Program-made: the position numbers and the translations under genes
Assembly (NCBI RefSeq): GCF_001632285.1
Contig: NZ_LWAH01000016.1
Coordinates: 186,001 to 250,000, forward strand
Length of the DNA: 64,000 bases
DNA from: Moraxella catarrhalis
Lineage (GTDB): Bacteria; Pseudomonadota; Gammaproteobacteria; Pseudomonadales; Moraxellaceae
Direction of reading: 5' to 3'
Shown here: positions 18,288-28,301 of the stretch, piece after piece
Numbering within the stretch: position 1 is the stretch's first letter
Layout of the letters: every line of letters begins with the position of its first letter
Notes under the pieces: generated by a model
The model's database searches: none
What the model saw: the letters and a program-made list of their open reading frames with translations, nothing else
Told to the model about the DNA's origin: nothing

Positions 18288-21158
18288 ATGAAAAAACACA
18301 CCAAATCTTCGATCTCAACACAAATTTTAAAGCCGCTCAGTCTTGCCATTTCATCTTGTATTTTGGTTGCTTGTAGTAGCACAGGCACACCTGCTAAACC
18401 TGTTAGCCAAACCCCAAAACCCATACCTCAAGCTAAGCCCAGTCAGCAGATTAATATCTCGTCAGGTAATACTAATTTGGGTAATACTAAGACTGGTGCA
18501 GATGTAGATGTTTTGGATGTTCAGATGCTTGATGCATTAGAAGCGTTATTACAAGCGACTGATATGAGCATGGTGGAGGGTGATGAACTGGCGATTCAAC
18601 GCTATGGTAATTTATGGGATCGGGTTCGCCGTGGTTATCGCATTAATGAGATGACCAATGCACGCATTGAAGCTCAAAAATCATGGTTTTATACTCGCCA
18701 AACCTATTTAGATCGCTTGACTGCGCGTGCTTCTCGCTACCTACATCATACGGTCGCCGAAGCTGAACGCCGTGGCATTCCCTCTGAATTGGCACTTTTG
18801 CCAATCATTGAAAGCTCATATGACCCAACAGCGACCAGTAATGCCGCCGCCGCTGGTCTTTGGCAATTTATTCCTAGCACAGGTCGAATTTATGGCTTGA
18901 ACCAAAGTGCCACATATGATGGTCGCCGTGATGTCATTGAATCAACGCGTGCCGCTTATGACTTTTTAACAAGTTTGTATAACCAATTTGGTTCTTGGGA
19001 GCTGGCTTTGGCGGCTTATAATGCAGGGCCTGGGCGAGTTTCGCGCGCCATCAAAGCCAACCAAGATCAAGGATTGCCAACAGATTATTGGTCGCTTAAG
19101 CTACCGACTGAAACCATGAACTATGTACCAAGATTCTTAGCAGTCGCTCAAATTGTGAGGTCGCCAAATACTTATGGCATCAATTTACCCGCCATCGCTA
19201 ACCACAGTCATTTTAGAACAGTGCCAGTGAATTATGGTGTCAGCCTATCTGAGGTTGCCACAGTGACAGGTTTGTCAGTCAGCGAGCTTCGTTTATTAAA
19301 TCCTGCACTGTTAAATTTTACCGTGGATGAGATTGGTCCAAATCGTATCGTCATTCCTGACAGTTTGCCGAACCAAATCGATAATCAGCTGGCTTCTTTA
19401 AAAGGCTATGGATTTGGTGGCGATTATATCGCAACAGCACCTGCCCAGAGCATCACCTATGTGGTACCTAAGTCTGGTGCTACAGCCAACACCAGCTCTC
19501 AACAAGAATTAATCGCAGCCAATACACTACCAACCACCATCGCACAAGTTACACCAAATAATACCATTGTGCAAGAACCAGCTTTATCAAAATCTGAGAT
19601 AAATTTGATTGCAGCAGAAATTCAAAAAACCAGTCCTGAAGTGCCTGCAATTAGCCCTCAAGATGGCAATATTCAGCTAAATGCGGTACAAACTGGTCAG
19701 TCGGTTTTGGATGCTCGTGGTGAGACTAAAATGTTGAGTTTTGCAGATGGGCCAAAAACTCAAGCTGTAGCACAGCAGCCCACTCAGCCTGTGCAAGTAG
19801 CTGTAACACCGCCTGCTCAGCCTGTACAAATAACAGTGGTCAGTCCTACTCCTGAACCAATCTCTCAGCCCAAGCCTCAGCTTCCACCTGTCACAGCTTC
19901 GATACCAGTCGTCTCATCGCCACCTGTCTTAGTCCCACCGCCACCAAGTCGGCCTCGTCCTGAACCTGCATCAAGACCCAAGCCAAAACCTGAAAGCTAC
20001 ACCGTGCGTGCTGGTGATAGCCTAACATCGGTTGCGGCTACTCATGGATTAACGGTCGGTCAGCTTGCCAGTTATAATAATTTGGCGAATGATGCACATA
20101 TCTTGATTGGTCAAAGGCTATGGCTTGTCGCTGGTAAAGTCAAACGCCAACCAGTATCAGCACAAACACCATCTCGCCAAAGCACATCAACCGCCAATAC
20201 CAATTCAGCAACCCATAAAGTATCTGCTGGCGAAAGCTTAACTGCCATCGCTCGCAAATACAACATCAGTTTACACGCCTTAGCCAAAGAAAATGGCTTA
20301 AGTGTCACAGATGGTGTCTTAATTGGTCAAACACTCAAATTGCCCAGCGATGCCAAAACAGCCAATACCACAATGGCTAATACATCCAGCTCGCCATCAG
20401 TGAATAAACCTGAAAGCTACACCGTGCGTGCTGGTGATAGCCTAACATCGGTTGCGGCTACTCATGGATTAACGGTCGGTCAGCTTGCCAGTTATAATAA
20501 TTTGGCGAATGATGCACATATCTTGATTGGTCAAAGGCTATGGCTTGTCGCTGGTAAAGTCAAACGCCAACCAGTATCAGCCCAACAGACATCACAAGCC
20601 ACCCAGTCTACTAAAAATAATCAAAGCACCGCCACACATCGCGTTCAATCAGGTGAAAGCTTAACTGCTATCGCTCGCAGATATAACATCAGTTTACACA
20701 CCTTAGCCAAAGAAAATGGCTTAAGTGTCACAGATGGTGTCTTAATTGGTCAAACACTCAAATTGCCCAGCGATGCCAAGGCTGAAAGTAGCACACCATC
20801 TCGTTTGGGAAATACCAAAAATAATTCGACACGCACGCCTGCCAATACAAATATTGGTATCACTGAAAATTATACCGTCAGATCTGGTGACAGCCTAACC
20901 ATGCTCTCCAATCGTTTTGGCGTAGCAATCGGTGATTTGGCGACAGCAAATGGTTTGGCTTCTAATGCCAATTTGCGTATTGGTCAAACTTTAAAAGTCC
21001 CCAAGCTAACGACGACATACACCGTCAAAGCAGGCGATGGGCTTATCGCTTTGGCACGACGCTATGGTATTAGTACCCAAGAGCTTGCCAAAATGAATAA
21101 CTTAGAACCTACTGCCGATTTGCGTATTGGGCAGGTTTTGACTGTTCCAAATAAATAA
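18288..21158 (+). CDS. mltD: LysM lytic transglycosylase (MltD-like lipoprotein)
   Basis: Outer-membrane lipoprotein that cleaves peptidoglycan glycan strands. The N-terminus has a lipobox (CILVAC, Cys at about residue 29). An SLT catalytic domain follows: GIPSELALLPIIESSYDP with the catalytic Glu, then AAGLWQFIPSTGRIYGL and ALAAYNAGPGRVSRAI. After a degenerate LysM-like stretch and a Pro-rich linker there are six LysM repeats (for example ESYTVRAGDSLTSVAATHGL and ENYTVRSGDSLTMLSNRFGV). With 956 residues it is about twice the length of E. coli MltD (452). Much of the excess comes from the linker and from a tandem duplication of a two-LysM unit (see repeat). Confidence 0.92.
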   Translation: MKKHTKSSISTQILKPLSLAISSCILVACSSTGTPAKPVSQTPKPIPQAKPSQQINISSGNTNLGNTKTGADVDVLDVQMLDALEALLQATDMSMVEGDELAIQRYGNLWDRVRRGYRINEMTNARIEAQKSWFYTRQTYLDRLTARASRYLHHTVAEAERRGIPSELALLPIIESSYDPTATSNAAAAGLWQFIPSTGRIYGLNQSATYDGRRDVIESTRAAYDFLTSLYNQFGSWELALAAYNAGPGRVSRAIKANQDQGLPTDYWSLKLPTETMNYVPRFLAVAQIVRSPNTYGINLPAIANHSHFRTVPVNYGVSLSEVATVTGLSVSELRLLNPALLNFTVDEIGPNRIVIPDSLPNQIDNQLASLKGYGFGGDYIATAPAQSITYVVPKSGATANTSSQQELIAANTLPTTIAQVTPNNTIVQEPALSKSEINLIAAEIQKTSPEVPAISPQDGNIQLNAVQTGQSVLDARGETKMLSFADGPKTQAVAQQPTQPVQVAVTPPAQPVQITVVSPTPEPISQPKPQLPPVTASIPVVSSPPVLVPPPPSRPRPEPASRPKPKPESYTVRAGDSLTSVAATHGLTVGQLASYNNLANDAHILIGQRLWLVAGKVKRQPVSAQTPSRQSTSTANTNSATHKVSAGESLTAIARKYNISLHALAKENGLSVTDGVLIGQTLKLPSDAKTANTTMANTSSSPSVNKPESYTVRAGDSLTSVAATHGLTVGQLASYNNLANDAHILIGQRLWLVAGKVKRQPVSAQQTSQATQSTKNNQSTATHRVQSGESLTAIARRYNISLHTLAKENGLSVTDGVLIGQTLKLPSDAKAESSTPSRLGNTKNNSTRTPANTNIGITENYTVRSGDSLTMLSNRFGVAIGDLATANGLASNANLRIGQTLKVPKLTTTYTVKAGDGLIALARRYGISTQELAKMNNLEPTADLRIGQVLTVPNK
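19986..20779. repeat. Tandem duplication of a two-LysM unit inside mltD
   Basis: Bases 19986-20161 recur without a mismatch at 20406-20581 (offset 420). The block at 20278-20356 recurs at 20701-20779 (offset 423), with divergent linker DNA between. The near-identity at the DNA level points to a recent duplication or ongoing homogenisation, and predicts copy-number variation among strains. Confidence 0.95.
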
Positions 21159-21174
21159 TTTATACAAGGTCTTA

Positions 21175-21219
21175 AAACAACAAGCAACCAACTTTTTTAA
21201 AGCTGGTTGCTTGTTGTTT
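21175..21219 (+). terminator. Terminator of mltD
   Basis: Perfect 15-bp stem AAACAACAAGCAACC / GGTTGCTTGTTGTTT, 16 bp after the stop codon; it reads similarly on both strands. Confidence 0.88.
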
Positions 21220-21257
21220 AATCAGCTTGTTATTCACGGTTTTATCATTTAGCATAT

Positions 21258-21291
21258 AAAAAAAGCGGAAAACTGATTTTCCGCTTTTTTT
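21258..21291 (-). terminator. Terminator of pckG
   Basis: Stem AAAAAAAGCGGAAAA / TTTTCCGCTTTTTTT with loop CTGA, symmetrical, so it can stop transcription from both directions between the convergent mltD and pckG. Confidence 0.9.
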
Positions 21292-21316
21292 ATATGGAAA
21301 TTGCCACTGATGGCAT

Positions 21317-23149
21317 TTATGCCTGCTCAATGTCAGCTTTAAGTTTGACATTATGTGCTTTGAGTGCTGTTGGCATACGCTCACCCAGCTTGTCAAAAAG
21401 TTCAGCATGGCTCTCAAGCTCTTTGATCCAAGCATCTTTGTCTTGACTGGTGACAAGCTCATATTGTGCTTTGGTAAAATCAGACTGATCCCAATTGATA
21501 TCATCATAGGTTGGCACTAAGCCAATCGGAGTGCGGACAGCGTTAGCAGTACCTTCACAGCGTTCGATGATCCATTGCAGAACACGCATGTTCTGACCAA
21601 AACCAGGCCATACAAAGTCACCATTTGTATCACGGCGGAACCAGTTGACTTTGAACATTTTTGGCAACTGGTTGCCTGCCGCCTTGGCTTTTTTGCCAAG
21701 ATTTTCACCCATTTGTAGCCAATGGTTGAAGTAGTCTGCCATGTTATAGCCAGTAAATGGTAACATTGCAAATGGATCACGGCGTACAACACCTTGTTGA
21801 CCTGTAGCGGCGGCGGTGGTTTCAGAACCCATGGTTGCCGCTTTATAAACACCATCTACCCAATCAAATGCTTCTGATACCAAAGGCACAGTATCTGCAC
21901 GACGACCGCCAAAGATAAAGGCAGAAATTGGTACACCTTCGGGGTTTTCCCATTGTGGATCGATGGACGGGCATTGTTTTGCAGAAACGGTAAAGCGTGC
22001 ATTGGCATGAGCGGCACGCTCTGCACCTGTGTGTGGCTCACGCTTCCAGTTGGTCAAATTTGCTGGCGTTTCTTTGGTTTTACCTTCCCACCAAACTTCA
22101 CCATCATCGGTGACAGCGACATTGGTGTAGATAACATCAGAACCCAAAGTACTCATGCAGTTTGAGTTGGTTTTGGTGTTGGTACCTGGTGCGACACCAA
22201 AAAAGCCCGCTTCTGGGTTGATGGCATAAAGCTTACCATCTTCAGATGGCTTAATCCATGCAATATCATCGCCAACCGTTTCTACTTTCCAGCCTTCATA
22301 GCCTGCTGGTGGAATAAGCATGGCAAAGTTTGTTTTGCCGCATGCCGATGGGAATGCCGCTGCGATATAATGTTTTTTGCCTTGTGGGTTGGTTACACCT
22401 AAGATGAGCATATGTTCAGCCAACCAACCTTGTTCACGCCCCATGGCAGAAGCGATGCGTAATGCTAGACATTTTTTACCAAGCAAAGCGTTACCGCCAT
22501 AGCCTGATCCATACGACCAAATTTCACGAGTTTCGGGGAAATGTACGATATATTTATCATCATTGCATGGCCATGCCACATCTTTTTGCCCTTCAGTCAA
22601 TGGCGAGCCTACAGTATGTACACATGGCACATACTCGCCATCAGCCCCAAGCACATCATAAACCTCTTTGCCCATGCGTGCCATCTTTCGCATACTGACG
22701 ACAACATAGGGACTGTCTGTAATTTCGATGCCAATATGGGCAATATGACTACCTAAAGGACCCATACTAAAAGGTACGACATACATGGTACGGCCTGCCA
22801 TGCAACCATCAAACAAATCGTTAAGTTTGGTACGCATTTGGCTTGGCTCGACCCAATTATTGGTCGCACCTGCATCGATTTCTTCTTTTGAGCAAATATA
22901 AGTACGATCTTCGACACGTGCAACATCTGTCGGATCTGAGAATGCCAGATACGAATTTGGGTGCTTGTCTTCATTTAATTTGATCATGGTGCCGTTTTTG
23001 ATCATCAGATCGATTAGGCGCTGGTTTTCTTCTTCAGAGCCGTCGCACCATTCGATGGCAGCAGGTTTGGTCAAAGCGGCAATTTCAGCCACCCAATGAA
23101 TCAAGGCTTGGTGACGAACAAAATCTGGAGCAGTTATCTTTGCAGTCAT
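21317..23149 (-). CDS. pckG: Phosphoenolpyruvate carboxykinase (GTP)
   Basis: Converts oxaloacetate and GTP to phosphoenolpyruvate, the entry step of gluconeogenesis; 610 residues, cytoplasmic. GTP-type signatures are clear: the kinase-1a loop [13 protein letters not shown] (P-loop ACGKT), kinase-2 [16 protein letters not shown], and the [16 protein letters not shown] substrate region. This is the GTP class common in animals and in some bacteria such as Acinetobacter-type organisms, rather than the ATP class of enterics. Monocistronic, with a bidirectional terminator downstream and a 297-bp AT-rich upstream region shared with the divergent radA. Confidence 0.96.
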   Translation of the reverse strand: MTAKITAPDFVRHQALIHWVAEIAALTKPAAIEWCDGSEEENQRLIDLMIKNGTMIKLNEDKHPNSYLAFSDPTDVARVEDRTYICSKEEIDAGATNNWVEPSQMRTKLNDLFDGCMAGRTMYVVPFSMGPLGSHIAHIGIEITDSPYVVVSMRKMARMGKEVYDVLGADGEYVPCVHTVGSPLTEGQKDVAWPCNDDKYIVHFPETREIWSYGSGYGGNALLGKKCLALRIASAMGREQGWLAEHMLILGVTNPQGKKHYIAAAFPSACGKTNFAMLIPPAGYEGWKVETVGDDIAWIKPSEDGKLYAINPEAGFFGVAPGTNTKTNSNCMSTLGSDVIYTNVAVTDDGEVWWEGKTKETPANLTNWKREPHTGAERAAHANARFTVSAKQCPSIDPQWENPEGVPISAFIFGGRRADTVPLVSEAFDWVDGVYKAATMGSETTAAATGQQGVVRRDPFAMLPFTGYNMADYFNHWLQMGENLGKKAKAAGNQLPKMFKVNWFRRDTNGDFVWPGFGQNMRVLQWIIERCEGTANAVRTPIGLVPTYDDINWDQSDFTKAQYELVTSQDKDAWIKELESHAELFDKLGERMPTALKAHNVKLKADIEQA

Positions 23150-23446
23150 GTTGAGATCTCATTTTATGAAAATTGGCGTTCCACTGTTTTTTGTATAGGC
23201 AGGCTTATAAAGCACCAAAATTGTAACAAAATAATGCAGTGATGCTGTGAAAAGCAGTATTAAACCATAAAATATACAGAAAGATAAGTACTATAATTAA
23301 ATTAAATAGATATATTTTTAAAATTGATGTTTAATGATAAGATATTATAAAGTGTGTTTGGCTGTATTAGAGGTTAATTTAGCAAGCATACCAAAAAAAT
23401 GCTACAATTTGATTAAATCATTTGAATCAATGGATTAGGATAAGTT

Positions 23447-24865
23447 ATGGCTAAAGCTAAATCAAGCTACATTTGCCAAAATTGTGGGGCGATTTATGGA
23501 AAATGGGCAGGGCAATGTACAGACTGCGGTGAGTGGAATACTCTTGTTGAGGCACCTAACACCAGTTTGCCACATCATCATAAATCAAAAACTACCACAG
23601 CACCCAGAAAAACCGCTAACTATGCTGGAGCGGTGAGTGCTGTGATGACATTGGACCATGTTGGCGTTACGCTAGAAACACGCATGCCAACGGGAATTGG
23701 TGAATTTGACCGAGTGCTTGGCGGTGGACTTGTGGCAGGCTCGGTGGTGTTAATTGGGGGCGACCCTGGTATTGGCAAATCCACAATCTTACTACAAACT
23801 GCCATTAACATGGCAGCAGGTGATTCACTATCGGGTTCTGCTTTATATATCACAGGCGAGGAAAGTCTGTCGCAGGTTGCCATGCGTGCAGTGCGACTTG
23901 GACTACCAACCGATCGCCTGCGTGTCTTAGCCGAAACTAATGTTGATACCATTTGTGCAGCACTCACCACCGAACAGCCTGCCATTGCTGTCATTGATTC
24001 AATTCAAACACTCTTTACCGAAGCCATACAGTCCGCCCCCGGAGGGGTTGCCCAAATCCGTGAATCCGCCGCCGTCTTAACCCGTTATGCCAAACAGACA
24101 GGCACGGCACTGTTTTTGGTGGGACATGTTACCAAAGAAGGAGCATTGGCAGGGCCTCGTGTGCTAGAACACATGGTGGATACGGTGCTGTATTTTGAGG
24201 GTGAATCAGACAGTCGTTTTAGAATGATTCGTGCCATCAAAAACCGTTTTGGGGCGGTCAATGAGTTGGGAATTTTTGGCATGACGGATACAGGATTAAA
24301 GGAGGTTGCCAACCCCTCCGCCATTTTTCTAAGCCGCTATGATAAGCCCATTGCAGGGTCGGTGGTGATGGTCAGCCGTGAAGGTACACGCCCCCTACTT
24401 GTGGAGGTGCAAGCCTTGGTGGATGACTCTCAGGGTCAACCCAGACGCATGGCACTTGGGCTTGATTATCAGCGTCTGTCCATGCTCCTTGCGGTTATGC
24501 ACCGTCATGGTGGCATTCACACCAGTGGTATGGATGTGTATGTCAATGTTGTAGGCGGTGTTAAAGTTATGGAAACTGGTTCAGATTTGGCGGTGCTGAT
24601 TGCTTGTGCATCTAGCATCAAAGAAAAACCACTGCCTGTCAGACTGTGTGTATTTGGTGAGGTGGGATTGTCTGGCGAGATTCGCCCTGTGCCAAATGGT
24701 CAAGAACGCCTAAAAGAGGCAATGAAGCATGGTTTTACCCATGCCATCGTCCCTAGAGCCAATGCACCTGCAGCCAATCATCCACAATTTAAAAATATTC
24801 AAATCATTGCGGTTGATAGGCTTGATGAAGCGATTTATCAAGCTTTTGAGATTAATGCAGGTTAA
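23447..24865 (+). CDS. radA: DNA repair protein RadA
   Basis: RecA-related branch-migration helicase acting in recombinational repair, 472 residues. An N-terminal C4 zinc finger (CQNCGAIYGKWAGQCTDC) is followed by the ATPase with Walker A GGDPGIGKST, the RadA-specific KNRFGAVNELGIF motif, and a Lon-protease-like C-terminal domain (GMDVYVNVVGGVKV, GEVGLSGEIRPVPNG). All expected parts are present. It ends convergent with cysA, 41 bp apart. Confidence 0.96.
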   Translation: MAKAKSSYICQNCGAIYGKWAGQCTDCGEWNTLVEAPNTSLPHHHKSKTTTAPRKTANYAGAVSAVMTLDHVGVTLETRMPTGIGEFDRVLGGGLVAGSVVLIGGDPGIGKSTILLQTAINMAAGDSLSGSALYITGEESLSQVAMRAVRLGLPTDRLRVLAETNVDTICAALTTEQPAIAVIDSIQTLFTEAIQSAPGGVAQIRESAAVLTRYAKQTGTALFLVGHVTKEGALAGPRVLEHMVDTVLYFEGESDSRFRMIRAIKNRFGAVNELGIFGMTDTGLKEVANPSAIFLSRYDKPIAGSVVMVSREGTRPLLVEVQALVDDSQGQPRRMALGLDYQRLSMLLAVMHRHGGIHTSGMDVYVNVVGGVKVMETGSDLAVLIACASSIKEKPLPVRLCVFGEVGLSGEIRPVPNGQERLKEAMKHGFTHAIVPRANAPAANHPQFKNIQIIAVDRLDEAIYQAFEINAG

Positions 24866-24906
24866 ACACCATATGCCTATTGAATTTTGGACCGATGGCT
24901 CATCGC

Positions 24907-25626
24907 TTATAAGCCCAAAAAATCCACCACAAAATCACTGCTTGGCTGGGCAAATAACTTGCTTGGTGTGCCAATTTGCTCAATTTGCCCATGATTCATA
25001 ATGACAATTTTATCAGATATGGCTTGAGCTTCTTCTTGGTCATGCGTAACCAAGATGCTGGTGATACCAATTTCACGCTGAATGTCTTTGAGCGAATCAC
25101 GCAGCGATTTACGCACTTTGGCATCAAGCGCGCCAAAAGGCTCATCAAGTAGCAGCAGCTTAGGCTCGGTTGCCAGTGCACGTGCCAAAGCAACACGCTG
25201 ACGCTGGCCACCTGATAGCTCATGCGGATAGCGGGTTTTGGTGTGGCTAAGTTGCACCAAATCAAGCAGCTCATCCACACGCCGATCGATTGTATTGGCA
25301 GAAGGGCGTGTATTGCGAGGCAACAGCGTCAAGCCAAAAGCAATGTTTTGTGCAACCGTTTGATGTCGAAATAACGCATATTGCTGAAACACAAAACCGA
25401 TACCACGGTGTTGCACTGGTATATCAGTTACATCGATACTGTCAAAATATATCCGCCCGTTGTCTGCATTTTCAAGACCTGCAATGATGCGTAGCAAAGT
25501 TGTCTTGCCACAGCCTGATGGACCTAATAAAGTTGTCAGCTCACCTGTTGAAATATCAATGCTGATTTCACCTAAGGCAACAAAATCCCCGAAAGTTTTA
25601 TGGATGTTTTGGATTTTAATACTCAT
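24907..25626 (-). CDS. cysA: Sulfate/thiosulfate ABC transporter ATPase
   Basis: Energises sulfate uptake with CysT and CysW. Complete ABC domain: Walker A GPSGCGKTT, Q-loop FVFQQYALFRHQT, signature LSGGQRQRVALARALA, Walker B KLLLLDEPFGALD and the His loop LVTHDQEEA. At 239 residues it is about 110 shorter than typical CysA, lacking the C-terminal TOBE/regulatory part. The frame ends naturally with no homologous debris downstream. CysA identity rests mainly on its position after cysT-cysW. Confidence 0.85.
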   Translation of the reverse strand: MSIKIQNIHKTFGDFVALGEISIDISTGELTTLLGPSGCGKTTLLRIIAGLENADNGRIYFDSIDVTDIPVQHRGIGFVFQQYALFRHQTVAQNIAFGLTLLPRNTRPSANTIDRRVDELLDLVQLSHTKTRYPHELSGGQRQRVALARALATEPKLLLLDEPFGALDAKVRKSLRDSLKDIQREIGITSILVTHDQEEAQAISDKIVIMNHGQIEQIGTPSKLFAQPSSDFVVDFLGL

Positions 25627-25718
25627 GTTTAATACTCATAGAAGATAACTGTTTAGAAAGATTAATAAATATATGTAAATTTTGATGTAAGTATTACTTA
25701 ACCAAAATGTCATCAGTG

Positions 25719-26558
25719 CTATTTTTTATGGCTCATCAATCCTTGAGCGACCAAAGTAATCAAGGCAAGTAGTGCAAGCAAGCTTGAGAGTGCAAATGCC
25801 AATGTAAATGCATATTCGTTGTATGCAATTTCAATCATTAAAGGCACAGTGTTGGTCTCGCCTCGGATATGCCCAGATACTACCGATACCGCCCCAAATT
25901 CACCCATAGCGCGTGCATTGGTTAGGATAATGCCATAAAGCAGCGCCCATTTGATATTGGGTAAAGTGACTTTCCAAAACATCTGCCAGCCGTTAGCACC
26001 AAGCGTCAAAGCGGCTTGTTCTTCGCTGTCGCCTTGAGCCTGCATAAGCGGAATCAGCTCTCGTGCGATAAATGCAAAGGTGACAAATAAAGTTGCAAGT
26101 ACAATCCCCGTTGTCGCAAAAATCACCTGAATCCCCATACTCTCAAGATAGCCGCCAAGTCGTGTATTGGCACCAAAGACCAGTACAAACATCAAGCCCG
26201 CCACCACAGGCGACACGGCAAAGGGCAAATCAAGCAATGTGGTGATCACAAATTTGCCACGAAATTGATGGCGTGTAATCAAATACGCCAACGCTACGCC
26301 AATGATCGTATTGATGGGTAAGATAATCGCTGCTGTGATTAAAGTCAGCTTAATAGATGCAAGTGCATCAGGCTCAAGTAGTGCTGCTTGATACGCTTGC
26401 CATCCTTCTTTTAGTGCTTCATAAAAAACAGACACGAGTGGCACAACCAGCATGACGCCCATAAATACCACCGCTATGCCAATCAAACTCCATCTAACCC
26501 AAGGTTTATCACGGGTGGCAGGATTTTTTTGGTATAAATAAGAGCTTGTATGAGACAT
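25719..26558 (-). CDS. cysW: Sulfate ABC transporter permease CysW
   Basis: Inner-membrane permease with about six hydrophobic segments and the binding-protein-dependent-transport EAA loop (EEQAALTLGANGWQMFWKVTLPNIKWALLYG). The C-terminal GEFGAVSVVSGHIRGETNTVPLMIEIAYNEY is typical of CysW. The ATG at 26558 (MSHTSSYLY) is chosen; a longer frame to 26705 would run into cysT and has no ribosome site. 279 residues. It lies between cysT (44 bp upstream) and cysA (92 bp downstream). Confidence 0.9.
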   Translation of the reverse strand: MSHTSSYLYQKNPATRDKPWVRWSLIGIAVVFMGVMLVVPLVSVFYEALKEGWQAYQAALLEPDALASIKLTLITAAIILPINTIIGVALAYLITRHQFRGKFVITTLLDLPFAVSPVVAGLMFVLVFGANTRLGGYLESMGIQVIFATTGIVLATLFVTFAFIARELIPLMQAQGDSEEQAALTLGANGWQMFWKVTLPNIKWALLYGIILTNARAMGEFGAVSVVSGHIRGETNTVPLMIEIAYNEYAFTLAFALSSLLALLALITLVAQGLMSHKK

Positions 26559-26602
26559 AGTTGACCTTAGAGTATGATTAAGATAGTTGTTATCATGATA
26601 AA

Positions 26603-27481
26603 TCAGTTGGTTTTTGCGCCCAGTCTGGCTGAGAGTTTCCACTGGATAAAATTCATGGTAAACAAAAAAACCAATGAGATTAAAAGCATAAATAACGACA
26701 CGCAAGCTGCACCTGCGACATCAAATTGCTCAAGCTTTGAGACAATGATTAAAGGCAAAATCTCCGATTGCATGGGGATATTGCCAGCGATAAAAATCAC
26801 TGAACCGTACTCACCTGTGGCACGAGCAAACATCATACCAGCACCGATTAGCATTGCTGGGCTAATCTCGGGTAAAATCACACGGCAAAATGTGGTCAAG
26901 CGACCAGCACCCATCACCGCTGCCGCTTCTTCAAATTCTACTGAAAGCTCAGCAAGTACTGGCTGCACTGCCCGTACAATAAAAGGAAAGCTAACCACCA
27001 CCAAAGCCAGCCAAATACCAATCGGTGTAAACGCAATTTTTATTGGCTCATTAAACAGCAGTATCCCAAGGTGTGTAAACCATTGACCAAACAAGCCATT
27101 GGGTGCATAAAGTGTGGCAAGAGCGATGCCAGTTACCGCTGTTGGCAGGGCAAACGGTAGATCAACCAAAGCATTTAAAAAGGACTTACCCCAAAACTCA
27201 TAACGCACCAACACCCAAGCTGCCAGCGTACCAAAAATCAAATTGGTCAGGGTGGCAAGCATTGCCATGGATAAAGATAGCTTAATTGCTGCAAACACTT
27301 GTGGCTCACGAATCGTCTGCATGATGTCATCAAAACTCATTTGTAATGTCGTCAAAATCATCATCAAAAAGGGTAAAATCACCAACAAACCAAGTGCAAA
27401 GATACTAATACCCATACTTAGCCCAAAAAATGGCATCACTCGGCGTGCACGATTTTTGAGGGGTATTGGCTGATTTAGCAT
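26603..27481 (-). CDS. cysT: Sulfate ABC transporter permease CysT
   Basis: First gene of the sulfate uptake cluster, 292 residues from ATG 27481. Membrane segments and the EAA loop (VEFEEAAAVMGAGRLTTFCRVILPEISPAMLIG) are followed by ATGEYGSVIFIAGNIPMQSEILPL, the CysT hallmark. No periplasmic sulfate- or thiosulfate-binding protein (sbp/cysP) precedes it, although these often head the operon; it must lie elsewhere if the system works. Confidence 0.9.
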   Translation of the reverse strand: MLNQPIPLKNRARRVMPFFGLSMGISIFALGLLVILPFLMMILTTLQMSFDDIMQTIREPQVFAAIKLSLSMAMLATLTNLIFGTLAAWVLVRYEFWGKSFLNALVDLPFALPTAVTGIALATLYAPNGLFGQWFTHLGILLFNEPIKIAFTPIGIWLALVVVSFPFIVRAVQPVLAELSVEFEEAAAVMGAGRLTTFCRVILPEISPAMLIGAGMMFARATGEYGSVIFIAGNIPMQSEILPLIIVSKLEQFDVAGAACVSLFMLLISLVFLFTMNFIQWKLSARLGAKTN

Positions 27482-27824
27482 GATAACAATCCTAATGATA
27501 CGATGGATACTTGGTGATAAATTCAAAAGATAGCTTTACTTTACGGCATTGGTTGATAAACTTTAAGTGTAAAAATTGACTTTTTATTTTCCTTTATAGA
27601 ATTTAGATATCAAATTTAGACCAATGTAGCATGCGATACCATCATCTTGTATCTTTTGAAGGATAATAGAGCTTTTCAAACTTTATCAAACATGCGATAA
27701 TAGCAAGGTTTGGCATGATCAGATGACTGATGCTATGCCATTTTAACTAATCAAAACGCTGTAGGCGTGAACTTGGATGATTGGCGTTCGTAATTCGCCT
27801 TAATCTAAAATAAACTATAAAGAG
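27482..27824. other. Divergent intergenic region upstream of cysT
   Basis: About 340 bp with no open frame of note. It should hold the cysT promoter on the minus strand and the promoter of the exported protein on the plus strand. No confident sites or riboswitch-like structure were recognised. Confidence 0.4.
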
Positions 27825-28271
27825 ATGACTATGATGATGAAAAATAAATGGATGCGTGGTTTGGCGATTTTGGTGTTGAGCTTACCGACAGTGACTTATG
27901 CAAAAACTGCTGCCCCCAAAGCGTCTGAAGCACCTAAAGTATCGTTAACCCAAGAAGAGCAAATGGCTATAGATTTTTGTGATTTTTCAGCGTATGGTGT
28001 GATGCATATTGCTGGCGATCATCAAGGTGGTGCAACAAAATCTGAGGCACTAACCAACCATGATAAGCGTATGGCTGAGCTGAAGGATCTCATCGACCTT
28101 GACCCAGAGACCGCCACGATGCTTGATAAGTATTGGAAAGGTGCTATTGATAGAATATTCCAAGAATCGGTTCAAAAAACCGACGCCGAAAAACAAGCGT
28201 TTGTGATGGGTGTGGGCGAGTCATCTTTTTATTCTTGCCTTGATCAAGTGCTTAAAACTCCCAAAAACTAA
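27825..28271 (+). CDS. Small exported protein, function unknown
   Basis: 148 residues with a clear signal peptide (MMMKNKWMRGLAILVLSLPTVTYA, cleavage after TYA) and an Ala/Lys/Pro-rich segment, then a mostly helical domain with two Cys (DFCDFSAYG near the start, FYSCLDQVL near the end) that could form one periplasmic disulfide. Not recognised as a named family. Two further ATG codons follow the first within three codons, so the precise start is open. It precedes the DEAD-box helicase by 30 bp and may be co-transcribed with it. Confidence 0.65.
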   Translation: MTMMMKNKWMRGLAILVLSLPTVTYAKTAAPKASEAPKVSLTQEEQMAIDFCDFSAYGVMHIAGDHQGGATKSEALTNHDKRMAELKDLIDLDPETATMLDKYWKGAIDRIFQESVQKTDAEKQAFVMGVGESSFYSCLDQVLKTPKN

Positions 28272-28301
28272 TCACAATGCTATAAGCTTGATGGTATTTT
28301 T

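Noticed and set aside
26574..27086. 170-codon plus-strand frame opposite cysT/cysW
   Set aside because: It is antisense to two conserved permeases and lacks a ribosome site or family resemblance.
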